From positions 372,001 to 436,000 of the forward strand of contig NC_091275.1 in the NCBI RefSeq assembly GCF_042100115.1: a DNA stretch of 64,000 nt, given 5' to 3'. The notes under the pieces are model-generated. The model was not told the DNA's origin and did no database searches. It saw only the letters and a list, made by a program, of their open reading frames with translations. The translations under genes were made by a program, and so were the position numbers. Numbering within the stretch: the first letter of the stretch is position 1; every line of letters starts with the position of its first letter. This DNA is from Alternaria dauci. Lineage: Eukaryota; Ascomycota; Dothideomycetes; Pleosporales; Pleosporaceae. Positions 1 to 11,683 of this stretch are shown here, one piece after another.

Positions 1-1493
1 AGGATAGAGCGAGTCTAATGAATAGGACAGTTCTGCAGTCTAGTAGATCCTGCAACCCTGCGCTTTTTCATGTACACTTGTTCTTTCATCCGGAGCCATC
101 AGTCTCATAGTATTCACGGCATTTGCTCGGGGGAGAAGTTGTTTCACTCTGACTGCTAGGTATGTACAACTCAGCTCGACACAAGAACCCAACACTAAAC
201 AGCCTCTTAACACCAATCGTTGATGAAACAGAATCAAGACTCGGCTTTTGCAAGAGCGTAATACACGACTACGAGTCTAGGTAGCAAATGATCAGAGAGC
301 GTTGCGTGTAAGTACAAAATGTAACAGAAATGCGAATCTATATGTAGATTAATATACTGGCGAGAAGACTGCGCGGAACGGGGTGCGCGATATGAGCGGG
401 ATGGGTGGTAGAGTGAGCAACGACGTTGGTGATGGCAGGTCCTGCTATTGGCATCTGTGGACACGGTTTTGGGATGCTACAGTAGTCGGGCTTCTACCGA
501 CTATTAACGGGTATCGCATCGCTAGCACGTGGATAATTTTATATTTCGCAACGGGCGTGTAATAGTGAGGTTGAGATGAGGGTATTGGTAGACAGCGGTC
601 GGAGGAATTACTCTGAACACGATGCTTGTTAGGTGTCTCTTCACTAGTATCTCGGTTGCGTCAGACAGCCTAATGAGCATCATGTCTAGCAGTTGTCTTG
701 GCACTCGTTGTGGAATATCAGATGTGAGAAAAGCGAAAGAGGAATTTAGGTAAGAACTACCGCACTGCAACACCTCTCCCTCCCAAGTCCCGCTAACCTA
801 CCACGCTGCACCAAAGTCTACTGCTAATCTACACATGGCAAAACACGGCTTGATATGAGCACCTTAATGTCCGACCTACTAACGCAACGCTCAAAACACG
901 CTCTTGCATCGTTAAGCCGCCAACCAGGTCAGCGGCGGCGTCATGACCAGTCGTCCATCGAGCCCGCAACACGCTCCACTTAATCACCTTCCAAGACCGA
1001 CACAAGCTCTACCAAGACCAGCTTAACTGTCGTTAGACCCACCGCCTAGCGGCTTGACTTTGCTTGTTTATCGGGCAAAAACGTTATGTAGCTTCCTAAT
1101 CTGTGTTAGCGTGGTTGCGTCCGAAGACATCCCGTTGCGCAACATAGCATCTTACAAGCCTTGCACTAGGCCGGCCACTGCGGACATCGTCATCGTGTCG
1201 CTACACCACGAATGCAGCACGCGATTCGTACGCCGAATGTCGTGTGTGCTGTCTTGGTAATATGACGCCTGCCGCGATACAGGGTGCGCACGCTCAGACG
1301 ACAGGAACGCAATCGCGTTTGCGCCGATGATACAACGATCGACATGCAAGCACTATGCACGTTACTATCAACCTTCCACATGCGGCAGCACGCCCTGGCA
1401 TGCGCCAAGCACACCAGAGAGCTTAAGTAGCGATCAAGACTGCTTGGTGCGACTGGGCGCGTCTGCCATCTGCTCTCGAGACCAGTATCCATT
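1..1493. other. Intergenic, no gene recognised
   Basis: Only short open frames without recognisable protein character are seen on either strand. The last few hundred bases must hold the promoter of the sedolisin gene that starts at 1494. I see no repeat or RNA gene. Confidence 0.6.
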
Positions 1494-3390
1494 ATGCACA
1501 TCCTCGCGACGGTGGTGTTGGCTGCTGTTGCCGCGCAAGAAGCGCTGGCATCTCCTATCCAGGCCCGCAGCCCATATGTTATCAAGGAAACGCATCATGT
1601 GCCGCGGGAGTGGACGAAGCTCGAGCGGGCACACGGTAGCAAGACGATTCAGTTACAGATTGGGCTCAAGCAAGGACGTTTCGAGGAGCTTGATCGCCAT
1701 CTGCGTGAAGGTATGTTGTTGCATATCAGACTTGCGATATCGCAGATAGCTAACGGGCGTAGTCTCTGACCCAGACCACATGCGCTACGGCCAGCATCTG
1801 AGCGCCGACGAGGTCGACGAGCTCGTTGCGCCTAGCTCCGAGACGCACGACCTAGTCCACGAATGGCTCCGCGAGAGCGGCATCGATAGTGATGCCGTAG
1901 GCTACAGCTCGGCCAAGGACTGGGTCATTGTGCATCTCCCGATTGAAACGGTCGAGAGCCTGCTCGACACAGAGTACCACACGTACAAGCACAGAGATGG
2001 CTCCATCGTTGCGCGTACAACCGCCTGGTCGCTGCCCCGCCACCTGCATGCGCACATCGACACCATCCAGCCCACGACCTCCTTCTTCCACATTGCGACC
2101 AACGAGGCCACGTTTGTCGACGACGCTGTCGAGGTCCCCGCGAGCTACCGCGCACCACAGAATTCCTCCATCGCCGCTGTCTGCAACGTGACGTCCGTGA
2201 CACCAGAATGCTTCCAGACGCTGTACAAGACGAAATGGTACCACACCAAAGCCAGCCGCAAGAACAGTGTCGCCTTTACAAACTACCTCGGCGAGATCCC
2301 CATCCGCCCAGACACTAAGCTCTTCCTAGAGAAATACCGCCCGGAAGCTGTATCGCAAGCATACGCATTCAAACAAATCTCCATCGCCAACGGACCAACC
2401 CAGGACGGTCCGCTGACATACAATCAATCCACCGTTGAAGGCATCAGCCGCGAAGCGAATCTCGACGTGCAAGCCATCTCCGGCATAAGCTGGAAAACAC
2501 CCATTACCTCTTTTTCCACCGCGGGTTCTCCCCCGTTCACCCCGGACGTATCGACGCCGACAAACACCAATGAACCGTACCTTGTGTGGGTAAACTGGCT
2601 GCTGTCACAACGCGCGATTCCACGCATCATTTCCACCTCGTACGGCGACTCTGAGCAAACGGTTCCAAAGAGCTACGCGGAGCGCGTGTGTCGCCAGTTC
2701 GCGCAGGTCGGTGCGCGAGGCACCTCTCTCTTCTTTTCGTCGGGTGACCGCGGGCTCGGCGGGACGAATACGTGCTATACCAACGACGGGGCCAATAAAT
2801 ACCAATTCAATCCTAATTTCCCGGCATCGTGTCCGTACGTCACGACCGTGGGCGCGACCATGAACTTTGAACCCGAAGAAGCAGCGTACAGACCGAGTTC
2901 CAACACGTCAACCGGATTCCGGGATCTGTATGCCAGCGGGAGTGGTTTCAGTAACTACTTCTCACGGCCCTGGTACCAAGACGCTGTCGTGCCCGCCTAC
3001 ATCGACGCCCTGAACAACACCTACGCAGGCCTATACAACGCGTCTGGCCGCGGGTACCCCGATCTTGCAGCCCAAGGTCTATATTTCGCGTATTTCTGGA
3101 ACGGCACAGAGGGTGTCATCTCCGGTACATCGGCGTCGTGTCCGCTCACAGCGGGTATCTTTGCGCTGGTGAATGATGCATTGTTGGCGGCTGGGAAACC
3201 CGCGTTGGGATTCGTGAATCCGTGGTTGTATAAGAAGGGATTTAGGGGCTTGACGGATGTTACAAAGGGGTACAGTCGGGGGTGTAATGTGCAAGGGTTT
3301 CCGGTGACGGAGGGGTGGGATCCGGTGACTGGGTTTGGGACGCCGGATTTCTTGAAGCTGGTGGAGTTGGCGGGGGCGAGGGGGCATTGA
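1494..3390 (+). CDS. Secreted sedolisin (S53) tripeptidyl-peptidase-like protease
   Basis: Two exons, 1494-1710 and 1763-3390, are joined over a 52-nt GT-AG intron with a GCTAAC branch site; the product is 614 residues. The first about 20 residues (MHILATVVLAAVAAQEALAS) are a signal peptide. An N-terminal pro-domain of about 200 residues follows. The S53 catalytic set is visible: Glu303 and Asp307 in EANLDVQ, the oxyanion Asp401 in SSGDRG, and nucleophile Ser529 in SGTSASCP. The C-terminal Ca2+-site region contains LTDVTKGYSRGCN and GWDPVTGFGTPDF. Length and order match fungal sedolisins, which act outside the cell at acid pH and remove tripeptides from protein N-termini. Whether this one is an exo- or endopeptidase cannot be told from sequence. 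Confidence 0.96.
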
Positions 3391-3697
3391 GTGATGGGTG
3401 GGAGGTGAGAGGGCGGCGGGTGATGGTAGATGGCAGGGGTTATTGTTGAGAATAGGTTCATGTAATGTTGTAATGATCATGACTCGTTGCAACATGCATT
3501 GAAAGAATACCCGAGTCGTCATCGTATAGTTCCCCTTCTCGTTTGCCAACATGCAGGTCACCAGCGGCATCCAGCATATCCAAGCCATACCACGTTAGCG
3601 CTAGATGACTCGGCCGCCAACTTGACAAAGTCAACGTCCCTCGTCACAACTCCGCGAGACCACCTCCACCTCCACACATCCCACCCTGTCTCCTCCG

Positions 3698-5172
3698 CTA
3701 CTCCGCGCCGTTCGACGTAGCAACATCCGGGTTAGGATAATACCACGCCGCCACCGCCACGATAACATAAACAATAATGAGCATCGCACCCTCGAGGTAA
3801 TTCGACTCGCCATCCCTCAAAAAGTTACCCACCACCACAATCGCCAGCACCAACAACACAATCATAAAGATCTCAAAGTTAAGATCCATATCCTTGCCCA
3901 TGACCCACCCCACAACCACCACCAACGGCGCATTAAACAACGCCGTCTGAATCGAGGGCCCAATGCAGTGGAAAAGCGCAAAATTGATCTGGCCATCCCA
4001 CGCCTCGTCAATCGCGGTAAGATGCTCTGCCGCTTTCTCAACAAGCGGCAGCATAATGAGACCAAGGAACTGATCTGGGATCCCAGACTCGACTACGTCC
4101 TCGATGCGCTCAACCAGGAACACAGCGAGCATCGTCACAATAGCAAGCGACAGCACCAGCGCAACCATGCACTCTGTAAACGTAAACTTTGGCTTCGCCA
4201 GATCCTCGTGGTGGTCCAGATCAGCGTGTTCATCCGCCTCCAGCACCTCGTCGAACAGCGAGTGCTGCGAGCGCGCATTGTACCAGATGAATATAACAAA
4301 CGCGATGATGAGGAGGATAGACGTGACCTGGCTGATGCGCAGGACATTGTGCTGCAGGATCTTTTCCGTAAACTCGTGGTGCTTGGAGGCGTGGGCGACG
4401 GCGGAGCCTTTGAGCGCCGAGTAGTACGCGGAGGGGATGAGGAGGCCGAAACCGGCGACGAGGAGCAGGCCGGAGCCGACTTCGCTGACGGAGGCGTGGA
4501 ACTTTTGGCTCATTTGGCGGAGGCCGCCGACGAAGAAACAGCTAAAGCATCGAGTCAGTGTCATGTGCATATATAGAGATGTTTAGCGGGGCTAACTCAC
4601 AGTCCCAGACAGAGCAGCAAGTTTGTCAGAATGGAGCCCAGAATCGCGGCCTGGATAACCGGAATCAGGTTCCCATGCTCACTCGACCCATCCCTTGAAT
4701 GATGCTTCGCAATCAGAATCATAAACAGAATAATCTCCACAATGCTCCCAAACGCAGTCTCAATCAGTATCCCGCTAACCTTGGGCATCTTGCGCGCAAA
4801 CTCCTGGCCCGCGAACCCAAGCAAATTGGCCACCGGCACCATGGCAATATAGCTCGTCGCGAAGATAGCAATCGGCAGCGACGGCGCAGCAAAGTGTAGC
4901 ACAATGGCTACAATGACAAAGGGCCAGAGGAGGTTCGTGTACTTTGCCGCATTGCTGCCGGAGCGCCAGGCGACGTTGAGGAAGTGCGCGGCGTGGAAGC
5001 CTTTGCGGCCGGACTCGCCATCGGGGTGGATGTGCGAGGGGATGATGTTGTGGAGGAGGGGTGTAGATTCATTGTTGTTGTTGTTGTTGTTGTTTTGCCC
5101 GTTCACGTGCTCGTACAGGACGCGCGAGACGTTGTGGGAATTGTCGTGGCCGTGGCGGTTGTTGGACGACAT
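3698..5172 (-). CDS. Vacuolar-type Ca2+/H+ exchanger (CAX/VCX1 family), divergent
   Basis: Exons 4601-5172 and 3698-4541 (complement) flank a 59-nt intron and give 471 residues. The N-terminus is polar with an Asn run (coded by a GTT/AAC repeat near 5070-5094), followed by about 11 hydrophobic segments. CAX signatures are clear around the splice junction (AAILGSILTNLLLCLGL then CFFVGGLRQMSQKF) and in the second half (FLGLIMLPLVEKAAEH, IGPSIQTALFNAPL). Family members sit in the vacuolar membrane and use the proton gradient to load Ca2+. The alpha-repeat motifs, usually GNAVE and GNAAEH, read GSIVE and EKAAEH here, so the invariant Asn is missing from both. An acidic, His-rich loop (EADEHADLDHHEDL) lies mid-protein. 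This may be a non-canonical paralogue with altered ion preference. Confidence 0.93.
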
Positions 5173-6360
5173 GGTGTATGGATGGACTCCTCCGGGTAAT
5201 CGGGAGTGAAGAGCGCTGTGGTTGGTGGGGGACGATGGGGAGCTACCCTGGAAAGACGCGGATACCTCTCACGCGGCCCGCTGCAGCACTAAAAGGGAAG
5301 CAAGGCTTGTTCTTGCTGGGTTAAATTGACGCTCAGAGACGCTGCGAGATGCGATTCGGCTCTGGTTCTGCGCGGAGCAGTTGGGATGGGAGAGCTGAGG
5401 TGGGAGCTCGAGGTTTTTGCGGAGGGCGGTGACGCGCTGCGCGACTGCCCAGACGCGGCTGGGGCTGGGCATGGCTGGAAAACAGGGCAGGATCGTCGGG
5501 GTGCCAACGAAGCAGTTTTATCGCCGAACACTGTCAGACATCGAAAGAGATGGTCTTGTACGTTGCGATATTGCTGTGCGCTGGGACTTGGATTCTCGCT
5601 GATGCTCGCGGTGCATGGTAGAGGGTGTTGGTGATGAATCGCGATGGTCTGGATAGCTCCAGCCGCTGACTTGCCAGCCTTTCATCCCCCCTCCCCAGGC
5701 AATGGAATCATCAATGCTAATCTTCGCAAGATTCAGTCTCATTGAGTTACCATTATTCCGGGTGCTTTTGGCCCATCAGAGTTGGTACCGTCGATGAAAT
5801 GGCGATGGTTCTGGACACGTACGGCTGGCGAAAGAGCTGTGCGCGAGTCCAACCACCATCAGCGACTTTACCTTGGTTACCTGAGCTCGCTCCCCGATTC
5901 TCCATGAGTGGCATGTTGTGAGATGTACCAAATATTCGAGAACGGTGGTTTGAACGAGGTCCACCACGGAGCCGAACAGAAGGCGTCTCCACACGAACCA
6001 AGCCCACAAAAGACCATATCTCTCAAGGTCGACGCATTCATCTGACCATCAAGAGACGATGGTTTTCGTCTCAAAACTCGCTGGCTCTGCCTTTGCCAGA
6101 ACTGAGTGACTCTGGTTGGATGCGAGGTGCAAACGAGAACCTCAACCGTAGGACTCTGGTGGGTCGTGCCGCATTTCGATTCAACGTCCAATGGGGGAGA
6201 TACCTAGACGAAGGACAAAACTTGGTAAAATTGAGGAGTCTATGTTTTTTCACAAGTCTCAAATTTCCTTTAGATTTTCCTCATCGCATCGAAAGATTCA
6301 ATAAGAACCCGAGTGCTCTTCACAACGTCTCAACGACCTTGCACGAACAATCTAACCATC
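5173..6360. other. Divergent intergenic region, no gene recognised
   Basis: About 1.2 kb separates the divergent exchanger and RING genes. Open frames of up to about 100 codons occur on both strands but none resembles a protein. It presumably holds both promoters. Confidence 0.55.
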
Positions 6361-7551
6361 ATGGCCATGTCAGCAGCTCCAACGCTGAGCGCAAGTTACA
6401 CAGAATTCCTCGAATGCACACTGCTGCCAGTGGAGACACCCCCAGCCGATGCAAATTGCGGCATATGCCGAGAGCACTTCATCAAGAATGAAGAGAAAGA
6501 CTCCCTGGACTACCTAAACTACTGCACCACGACGCAGTCCAGACTCCTTGCCGCTGCGCTCGCCGCAGCCATGGAGGAAGAAGAAGTCATTCATGGCGAA
6601 CCTGTGCAGATACGAAACTGTGGCCATCTCTTCCACAAAGACTGCATCTCCCAGTGGGTCACCGGCGACGTTCTTGCCGCCCACAACCTCCGCTCCTGTC
6701 CGCTATGTAAGACCGAACTAGTCCGGTACGGCCTGCCCGCTCGCGTCGAATATTTTCTTCTCGAGACCACCAAAGCTCAGGACGAAGTCAACGCTCTAGA
6801 AACACAATACATACTCGCATACACCCCGGTGCAACGACTCGAAGAGCTCGCAGAAGACGTAGCCAACATCATGGAAGAATTCAAATACGACACGAACAAC
6901 TTGTCTCAACCAACCAGGAACTTGTTATTCACGCACGTCCACGAAGTACTCAATAAGCAAAAGATTTGGGGCAGAGACATGGACTACCTCGCACAGCTCC
7001 TCCTCGACGGGCACAGCATCCCCGACGCCATAGATATATGGTACACATTTAAACTCGATTTCGCCCGAGAAGACTTTAACACCCAGAGCAAGATGCTCGG
7101 CGAGCAAATGAACCCGCTCATCACCCGGCTGCACGACCTCGAATACGCGCTCCGCGACCTATCCGCTGACGTCGTCGGAGCTGGTGGCTTTACCATGACC
7201 GCGTTTGAAGTACAATACAACTCTGAGATCAGTGGATGGTACGAGGAGGTTCTAATAGGGATGCAGCAATGGAGATGTTTTTACGATGATACGGCGATGA
7301 AGATTGAGTATGCTGTGATGTTTGCAGAATGGATGCTGGCGATTATTGGGCAGGTTCGGAATCAGCTGAGTTGGCTGGATGCGATTGCGCGTGTGGAGCG
7401 GGAAGATGGTGCGGAGGAGGCGTGGGGTGCGGTTACGGTTGAGACGCTGGAGGTGGATCTTGATGGAATGGAGGTGGAGGATGCGACATATAGCCAGGAG
7501 ATGCTGCTTAGCGATGATCGGGAGCCGGATGCGAGGGTGTGGATGTACTAG
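6361..7551 (+). CDS. RING-finger protein, putative E3 ubiquitin ligase
   Basis: This intronless gene of 396 residues starts at the ATG in CATCATGG, the first in-frame ATG. Near the N-terminus lies a RING-type zinc-binding set: Cys33 and Cys36 in NCGICREHF, a spacer of about 50 residues, then NCGHLFHKDC and CPLCKTEL. This fits C-x2-C ... C-x-H-x2-H-x2-C ... C-x2-C (RING-H2-like). The remaining 280 residues are helical and acidic with no domain I recognise, ending in an acidic tail. By family it would transfer ubiquitin from an E2 to substrates. The long spacer inside the RING is seen in other fungal RING proteins. Substrate and location are unknown. Confidence 0.88.
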   Translation: MAMSAAPTLSASYTEFLECTLLPVETPPADANCGICREHFIKNEEKDSLDYLNYCTTTQSRLLAAALAAAMEEEEVIHGEPVQIRNCGHLFHKDCISQWVTGDVLAAHNLRSCPLCKTELVRYGLPARVEYFLLETTKAQDEVNALETQYILAYTPVQRLEELAEDVANIMEEFKYDTNNLSQPTRNLLFTHVHEVLNKQKIWGRDMDYLAQLLLDGHSIPDAIDIWYTFKLDFAREDFNTQSKMLGEQMNPLITRLHDLEYALRDLSADVVGAGGFTMTAFEVQYNSEISGWYEEVLIGMQQWRCFYDDTAMKIEYAVMFAEWMLAIIGQVRNQLSWLDAIARVEREDGAEEAWGAVTVETLEVDLDGMEVEDATYSQEMLLSDDREPDARVWMY

Positions 7552-8203
7552 ATACGGCTTGGGGCTGCGGATGTTCTCGGGTATGAGCAAGGTACGGTCG
7601 TTGAACGCACCGACATTCTCAAGCTGTGATTGTTATAGGGTTATGTATAGATGGAGTTTATCGAAAGTGACGATGGTAATGCAGTAGAGGTTCCTAGCAT
7701 TCGCGATTCGGAGGAGAATCTCAAACCAATAACCCTTGTCATAGAATAGACTATCTCCAAGAGAACCAAAAGCTATTTCACACACCCGTGCAAGGAAAAC
7801 CTTAGTATCACCGACGCTTAGGGATAACCGAACTTGCGATGGCGATACTAGCAGTTAGCCTGCGACAAGGCTGAAAGAAGGCAGATTCATTTCTTTTCCC
7901 AAGAATGCCTTACAGTTCAGCGCACGTAACTAGTTGTCGACTAGCGACTTTTTTTGGTGTAGCTGAGCATGTCGTCTAGCAGCTAGCAGAGGGGTAGCTA
8001 TATGGGGGCTAACAGTGGCCTACCAAGAAGTGGTGCGATTGGGCTAGCGGTGACCGGTGGTGCTCAGCCGCGAACCAGACTTCCTAGGTCGCGCATCGAA
8101 AGAAGATAAGTATCATCTTCTATTCGTATTACCAGCCCCTCGATATCGTGGTCCACTGGCAAAATTACACCCTCATCAGCGAAATATTCTATACCATTGC
8201 ATC
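7552..8203. other. Intergenic, no gene recognised
   Basis: This stretch holds the 3' region of the RING gene and the promoter of the next gene. The frame of the next gene stays open back to a GTG at 8057, but there is no ATG in that extension, so it is treated as non-coding. Confidence 0.55.
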
Positions 8204-11200
8204 ATGTGCTTTTTCGATCAGCAGCGGTTCACATGCGGAGACTGTGTATGGGGAGAATTCCAACAGCATTGCGAGAAAGAGTGGAGGGTGGGAGAGACGT
8301 GTGGGATAAGATTAACAAAGGATATCATCCAAGTGGATACGCGTTGCGAACCGTGTGAAGAGGTCGATACGAAGACGCAACGTCGTGCTGCTGAAGCTGA
8401 TAAATTACAACGACGGGTGGAAGAATGGGCTGAGCCTCAGGCACGGGCTGCGCTTGAGGCATCGTCTGAGCTTGTGACAATGGATGTGATTTGGAAATGC
8501 GATGGATTCGTTGAATCGGTTCACCCCAAGGCATCGAAAATACCCGACACATGCGAAATTGGAAAATTGGCCGACTCCATCCAAACCCTTGATGATGAGA
8601 TTTCACATCTCAACCGCGAACGCAAGTTGATATCTGATGGTCATACTCCTGAATCTCCCGTGCAATGGCCTGGAAAGATCACAGAACCTCTGGATTCTTT
8701 AGGAACGACTTCACATTTGGCAGTAGCTACTGACAGCTTTGTCAGACCTATCGAACGATTCGCGGTTATCCTGTATGAGCAATCTGGCATGCAACACTGG
8801 AGCGATTATACAGAGGGAAACAAGTCTCTAGAATGGGTCAGGAACTACTTTGAGAGCTCTCTTGTGGTCTTCGCAACTCAAATGCTGTCCGTATCAGCAG
8901 CCGTGGTCAGCTCTCCAAAACATGCTGGCGAGAAAGATGTCGGCCTCACTTTGTTGGGAGCGGCTCTGATACAACACTACAAGGCTCCGATCGCGGAACA
9001 CCTTTCTGCGCGTATATTCCGGCAGATCTTCGCGACTGTGCCCTCTGTACGCGTCTTACTGCAACAGATGGGTCCAAAGTACTTTTCTACCGAGCGATTT
9101 GATCTGGACACAGAGACCATGATTGCTCTTGAAGAAGCATTGAAATGGAGAACGACAAATGCAGAACTCGAAAACATTCCACATTTGCTAGCCTCAACCA
9201 ACGAGATGCAGCACTTGGCACTCGGTGTACGACGTGACCTATACCGCGATGACAGTTCGGCAATGCGCACTATCGAGACAACAATGTCAGAGAAAAACGT
9301 CGATCGCCTCGCAGACGGGCACTATATGGCCACATTCCAGGCTTACTGGCCAGTCGCAGGATTCATGACTACGGAGTATGGAGAGTACAAACCTCGATTC
9401 GGGTCAGTCCTGACTCTTACTGGCTCCAGTCTATATGCGCAAGCCTTGACATGTGCCGACTATATCAAAACGACATGGCCTCATACTGGATCATTCTTCC
9501 TAGAGCTTCTCGATCGCCTTTACAATTATCTGGTACTATCGAGTGCATTTAAAACAAGGCAGGTTTCTCTGACGAGTGGTCAGGGCCTCTCAGTCCAGGC
9601 AAATGTCTCCAGCAGCTACGCTCTCGCTACCTTCGTCAATTTTGCGGCCTCTGCCGCCGACAAAGATTTGCTCGTACAACTCGCTCAGCAGTTGTGTTGG
9701 TTTAGTGCTGCATTCACAACATCACCTCTTATGGGGCTAATGGCTTATTCTAGCCCGTTGTTCGTTCAAAAGAAGCCAGGTGTTTTTGTCATCATTGTCA
9801 GACACAAGCCGATTAATGAACGGGAAAAAGCATGCTGGCTGCCTCTATTCGACGGTGCCTGCATTGTAGCTGGGTTCCCTATATCCCAGAGAGGGCAGGA
9901 GATCGGTCTTGAAGTGTCTTTGAACCTTCTAGCTGGACTATCGGGCGCTCGACACGTTGTGGAGTATAAAGGCGGCTTGGTGATGAAAGGATTCTCACAC
10001 TTTTTCGTCCCCGTTCGGCGTGAACACGATCGTGTCCAGTGGCACGGCTTCTCTAGCCGTGATGAAGAGACACCGTTGTCATATAACGAAGGTATTTCGT
10101 GTTGCATTTCGCGTGCCATGCTCCACGAAGTCGGTCTACAGGACCTCGCTTCACTACGAGCTATTGTTGGATGGTGCTCAGCAGCAACTATCTGCCTCGG
10201 CTCTAGCCAAGCCGATTACGAGAACATTGAATACACGAAATCTAAGGGAGCCAACTCGGGACCTAGATGTACGGGCACATCTTTTGGCTTCCAGCATATT
10301 GGAGTGGCTGCGTTGGATGTCAAGTTCGGGTCGAAAGATGGGAAGTGCCACTTCCAACGAGATGGTCCATATAAAAAGATCCTCCAATTCGCGGAAAATA
10401 CTCCTATAGTACTGCACGACGTAGAAGGAAAGCTTACATGGCTCGTTCCCGCAACTAACGTCATGTTGCACATAGTCCAGCATCGCCATCACTCGATACC
10501 CTTCGAGGTGGACGGGAGGCCAATCACACTCATTACAGACATTCGAAAAGGCTCTTCAGCTAAAGATGTCTTGTTGGGCAACCGAATTCGAGTCCTAGAC
10601 GAACAAGATAATCATACCTTCGAGGACGAAATCCTGAACATTTGGTCGATCCTAGAGTTTCTCCACGACGAGAACATCAGTCGTCAACGTAATACGTCAG
10701 GTTTTTCTGTTTCAATGCGATTCGGTGAGAGTTTACACGGCTTCGAGTTCAAGGATGTGGTTCACCAAAATACGCCATTCAAGCTTAAGGAAGCATCTAT
10801 CAGCGACGACCACGGTGGATGGTTGAGGCTCATCGAGGATATCGACGCCTTGGTTCTGTTCGCTAATGGCTTTGGAGATGTCATCCTACCAGCGGACGAA
10901 TCTCACAACGTGTTGTGTCATAATTGGAGAAGAGTACCACGTGGAAAGGACTATCTGACAACAACCACAAAGATGCTGCAGATATTATTTGACAAGGCTG
11001 GCTGTCGGCGGGATCAGAAATACCTCACCACCAAAACCAAACTCCGGTGGCATCAGGGAAGCATCGAATTGTTCAATACATGCCAGGACGAAGCTCATTG
11101 CGATCATACACACCTGCAACAACTCGTTCCAAAATCGAAAATCAAGGACGTTCGACCCCCGAGCTTTATAGGTAGCGAGGGAGCTGTGATCTTCGGACGT

Positions 11201-11206
11201 CGTTGA
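8204..11206 (+). CDS. Unidentified 1000-residue fungal protein
   Basis: One uninterrupted frame of 1000 codons starts at the first in-frame ATG (8204). The N-terminus is Cys-rich (MCFFDQQRFTCGDCVWGEF, then QHC, ETC, RCEPC), spaced like a metal-binding or disulfide module, followed by a charged helical segment (about residues 60-120). The middle is mostly globular and helical. The C-terminus has a further Cys/His group (CQDEAHCDHTHLQQL) before a final GAVIFGRR. I do not recognise a catalytic motif. The overall style, a Cys-rich start and an end in GAVIFG, reminds me of large uncharacterised proteins found in many Pezizomycotina. No signal peptide or membrane segment is evident, so it is probably intracellular. 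Confidence 0.85.
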   Translation: MCFFDQQRFTCGDCVWGEFQQHCEKEWRVGETCGIRLTKDIIQVDTRCEPCEEVDTKTQRRAAEADKLQRRVEEWAEPQARAALEASSELVTMDVIWKCDGFVESVHPKASKIPDTCEIGKLADSIQTLDDEISHLNRERKLISDGHTPESPVQWPGKITEPLDSLGTTSHLAVATDSFVRPIERFAVILYEQSGMQHWSDYTEGNKSLEWVRNYFESSLVVFATQMLSVSAAVVSSPKHAGEKDVGLTLLGAALIQHYKAPIAEHLSARIFRQIFATVPSVRVLLQQMGPKYFSTERFDLDTETMIALEEALKWRTTNAELENIPHLLASTNEMQHLALGVRRDLYRDDSSAMRTIETTMSEKNVDRLADGHYMATFQAYWPVAGFMTTEYGEYKPRFGSVLTLTGSSLYAQALTCADYIKTTWPHTGSFFLELLDRLYNYLVLSSAFKTRQVSLTSGQGLSVQANVSSSYALATFVNFAASAADKDLLVQLAQQLCWFSAAFTTSPLMGLMAYSSPLFVQKKPGVFVIIVRHKPINEREKACWLPLFDGACIVAGFPISQRGQEIGLEVSLNLLAGLSGARHVVEYKGGLVMKGFSHFFVPVRREHDRVQWHGFSSRDEETPLSYNEGISCCISRAMLHEVGLQDLASLRAIVGWCSAATICLGSSQADYENIEYTKSKGANSGPRCTGTSFGFQHIGVAALDVKFGSKDGKCHFQRDGPYKKILQFAENTPIVLHDVEGKLTWLVPATNVMLHIVQHRHHSIPFEVDGRPITLITDIRKGSSAKDVLLGNRIRVLDEQDNHTFEDEILNIWSILEFLHDENISRQRNTSGFSVSMRFGESLHGFEFKDVVHQNTPFKLKEASISDDHGGWLRLIEDIDALVLFANGFGDVILPADESHNVLCHNWRRVPRGKDYLTTTTKMLQILFDKAGCRRDQKYLTTKTKLRWHQGSIELFNTCQDEAHCDHTHLQQLVPKSKIKDVRPPSFIGSEGAVIFGRR

Positions 11207-11683
11207 CACAGCCCACAAGATTCTAGATTTGCAGTGGCCTGTATAGCTAGCTACACTTGCCTATCGCACGAAGCAACATTTGTGTGCACGGCAGCAAGAT
11301 TGAGGAAGCAGTATAAGAGAATTGAGCTGCGAGTGCTACCTTCGGCTACAAGTCATCCCATCATTCAGCCTTCAAAAGTCTAAGATGTAGTCTTGATAAG
11401 TGGTGTATAGGACGGGTCTTAGTGAACTTTGTGTAAGATCGAGAGTGAGATAGAATGCATTCAGATAGAGCATGATACACGATTAGGCGGTCTGTAAGGC
11501 TGTTAAATTTGATTTTTAGCCGCATATCAAGACTCTGGTCAGGTACACACAATTGACTCACAGGGAATGTTCATTCCCCACCTTCATTAACGTCCGAATG
11601 AACTGGACGTTCAAGCTCACTCGCCCAGCTACCTCACAGAACTTCATCCCAACCATTCGCTCAATAACACCCTCGCCCCACTC
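11207..11683. other. Convergent intergenic region, nothing recognised
   Basis: This 477-bp stretch lies between two convergent genes and presumably holds both 3' untranslated regions. No repeat or RNA gene is seen. Confidence 0.55.

Noticed and set aside
1190..1749. Overlapping frames of 131 and 140 codons before and across the sedolisin start
   Set aside because: Arg/Ser/Cys-rich translations without protein character; they overlap the signal-peptide exon.
8057..8203. N-terminal extension of the 1000-residue protein
   Set aside because: The extension begins at GTG and has no ATG; the ATG at 8204 starts the Cys-rich segment.
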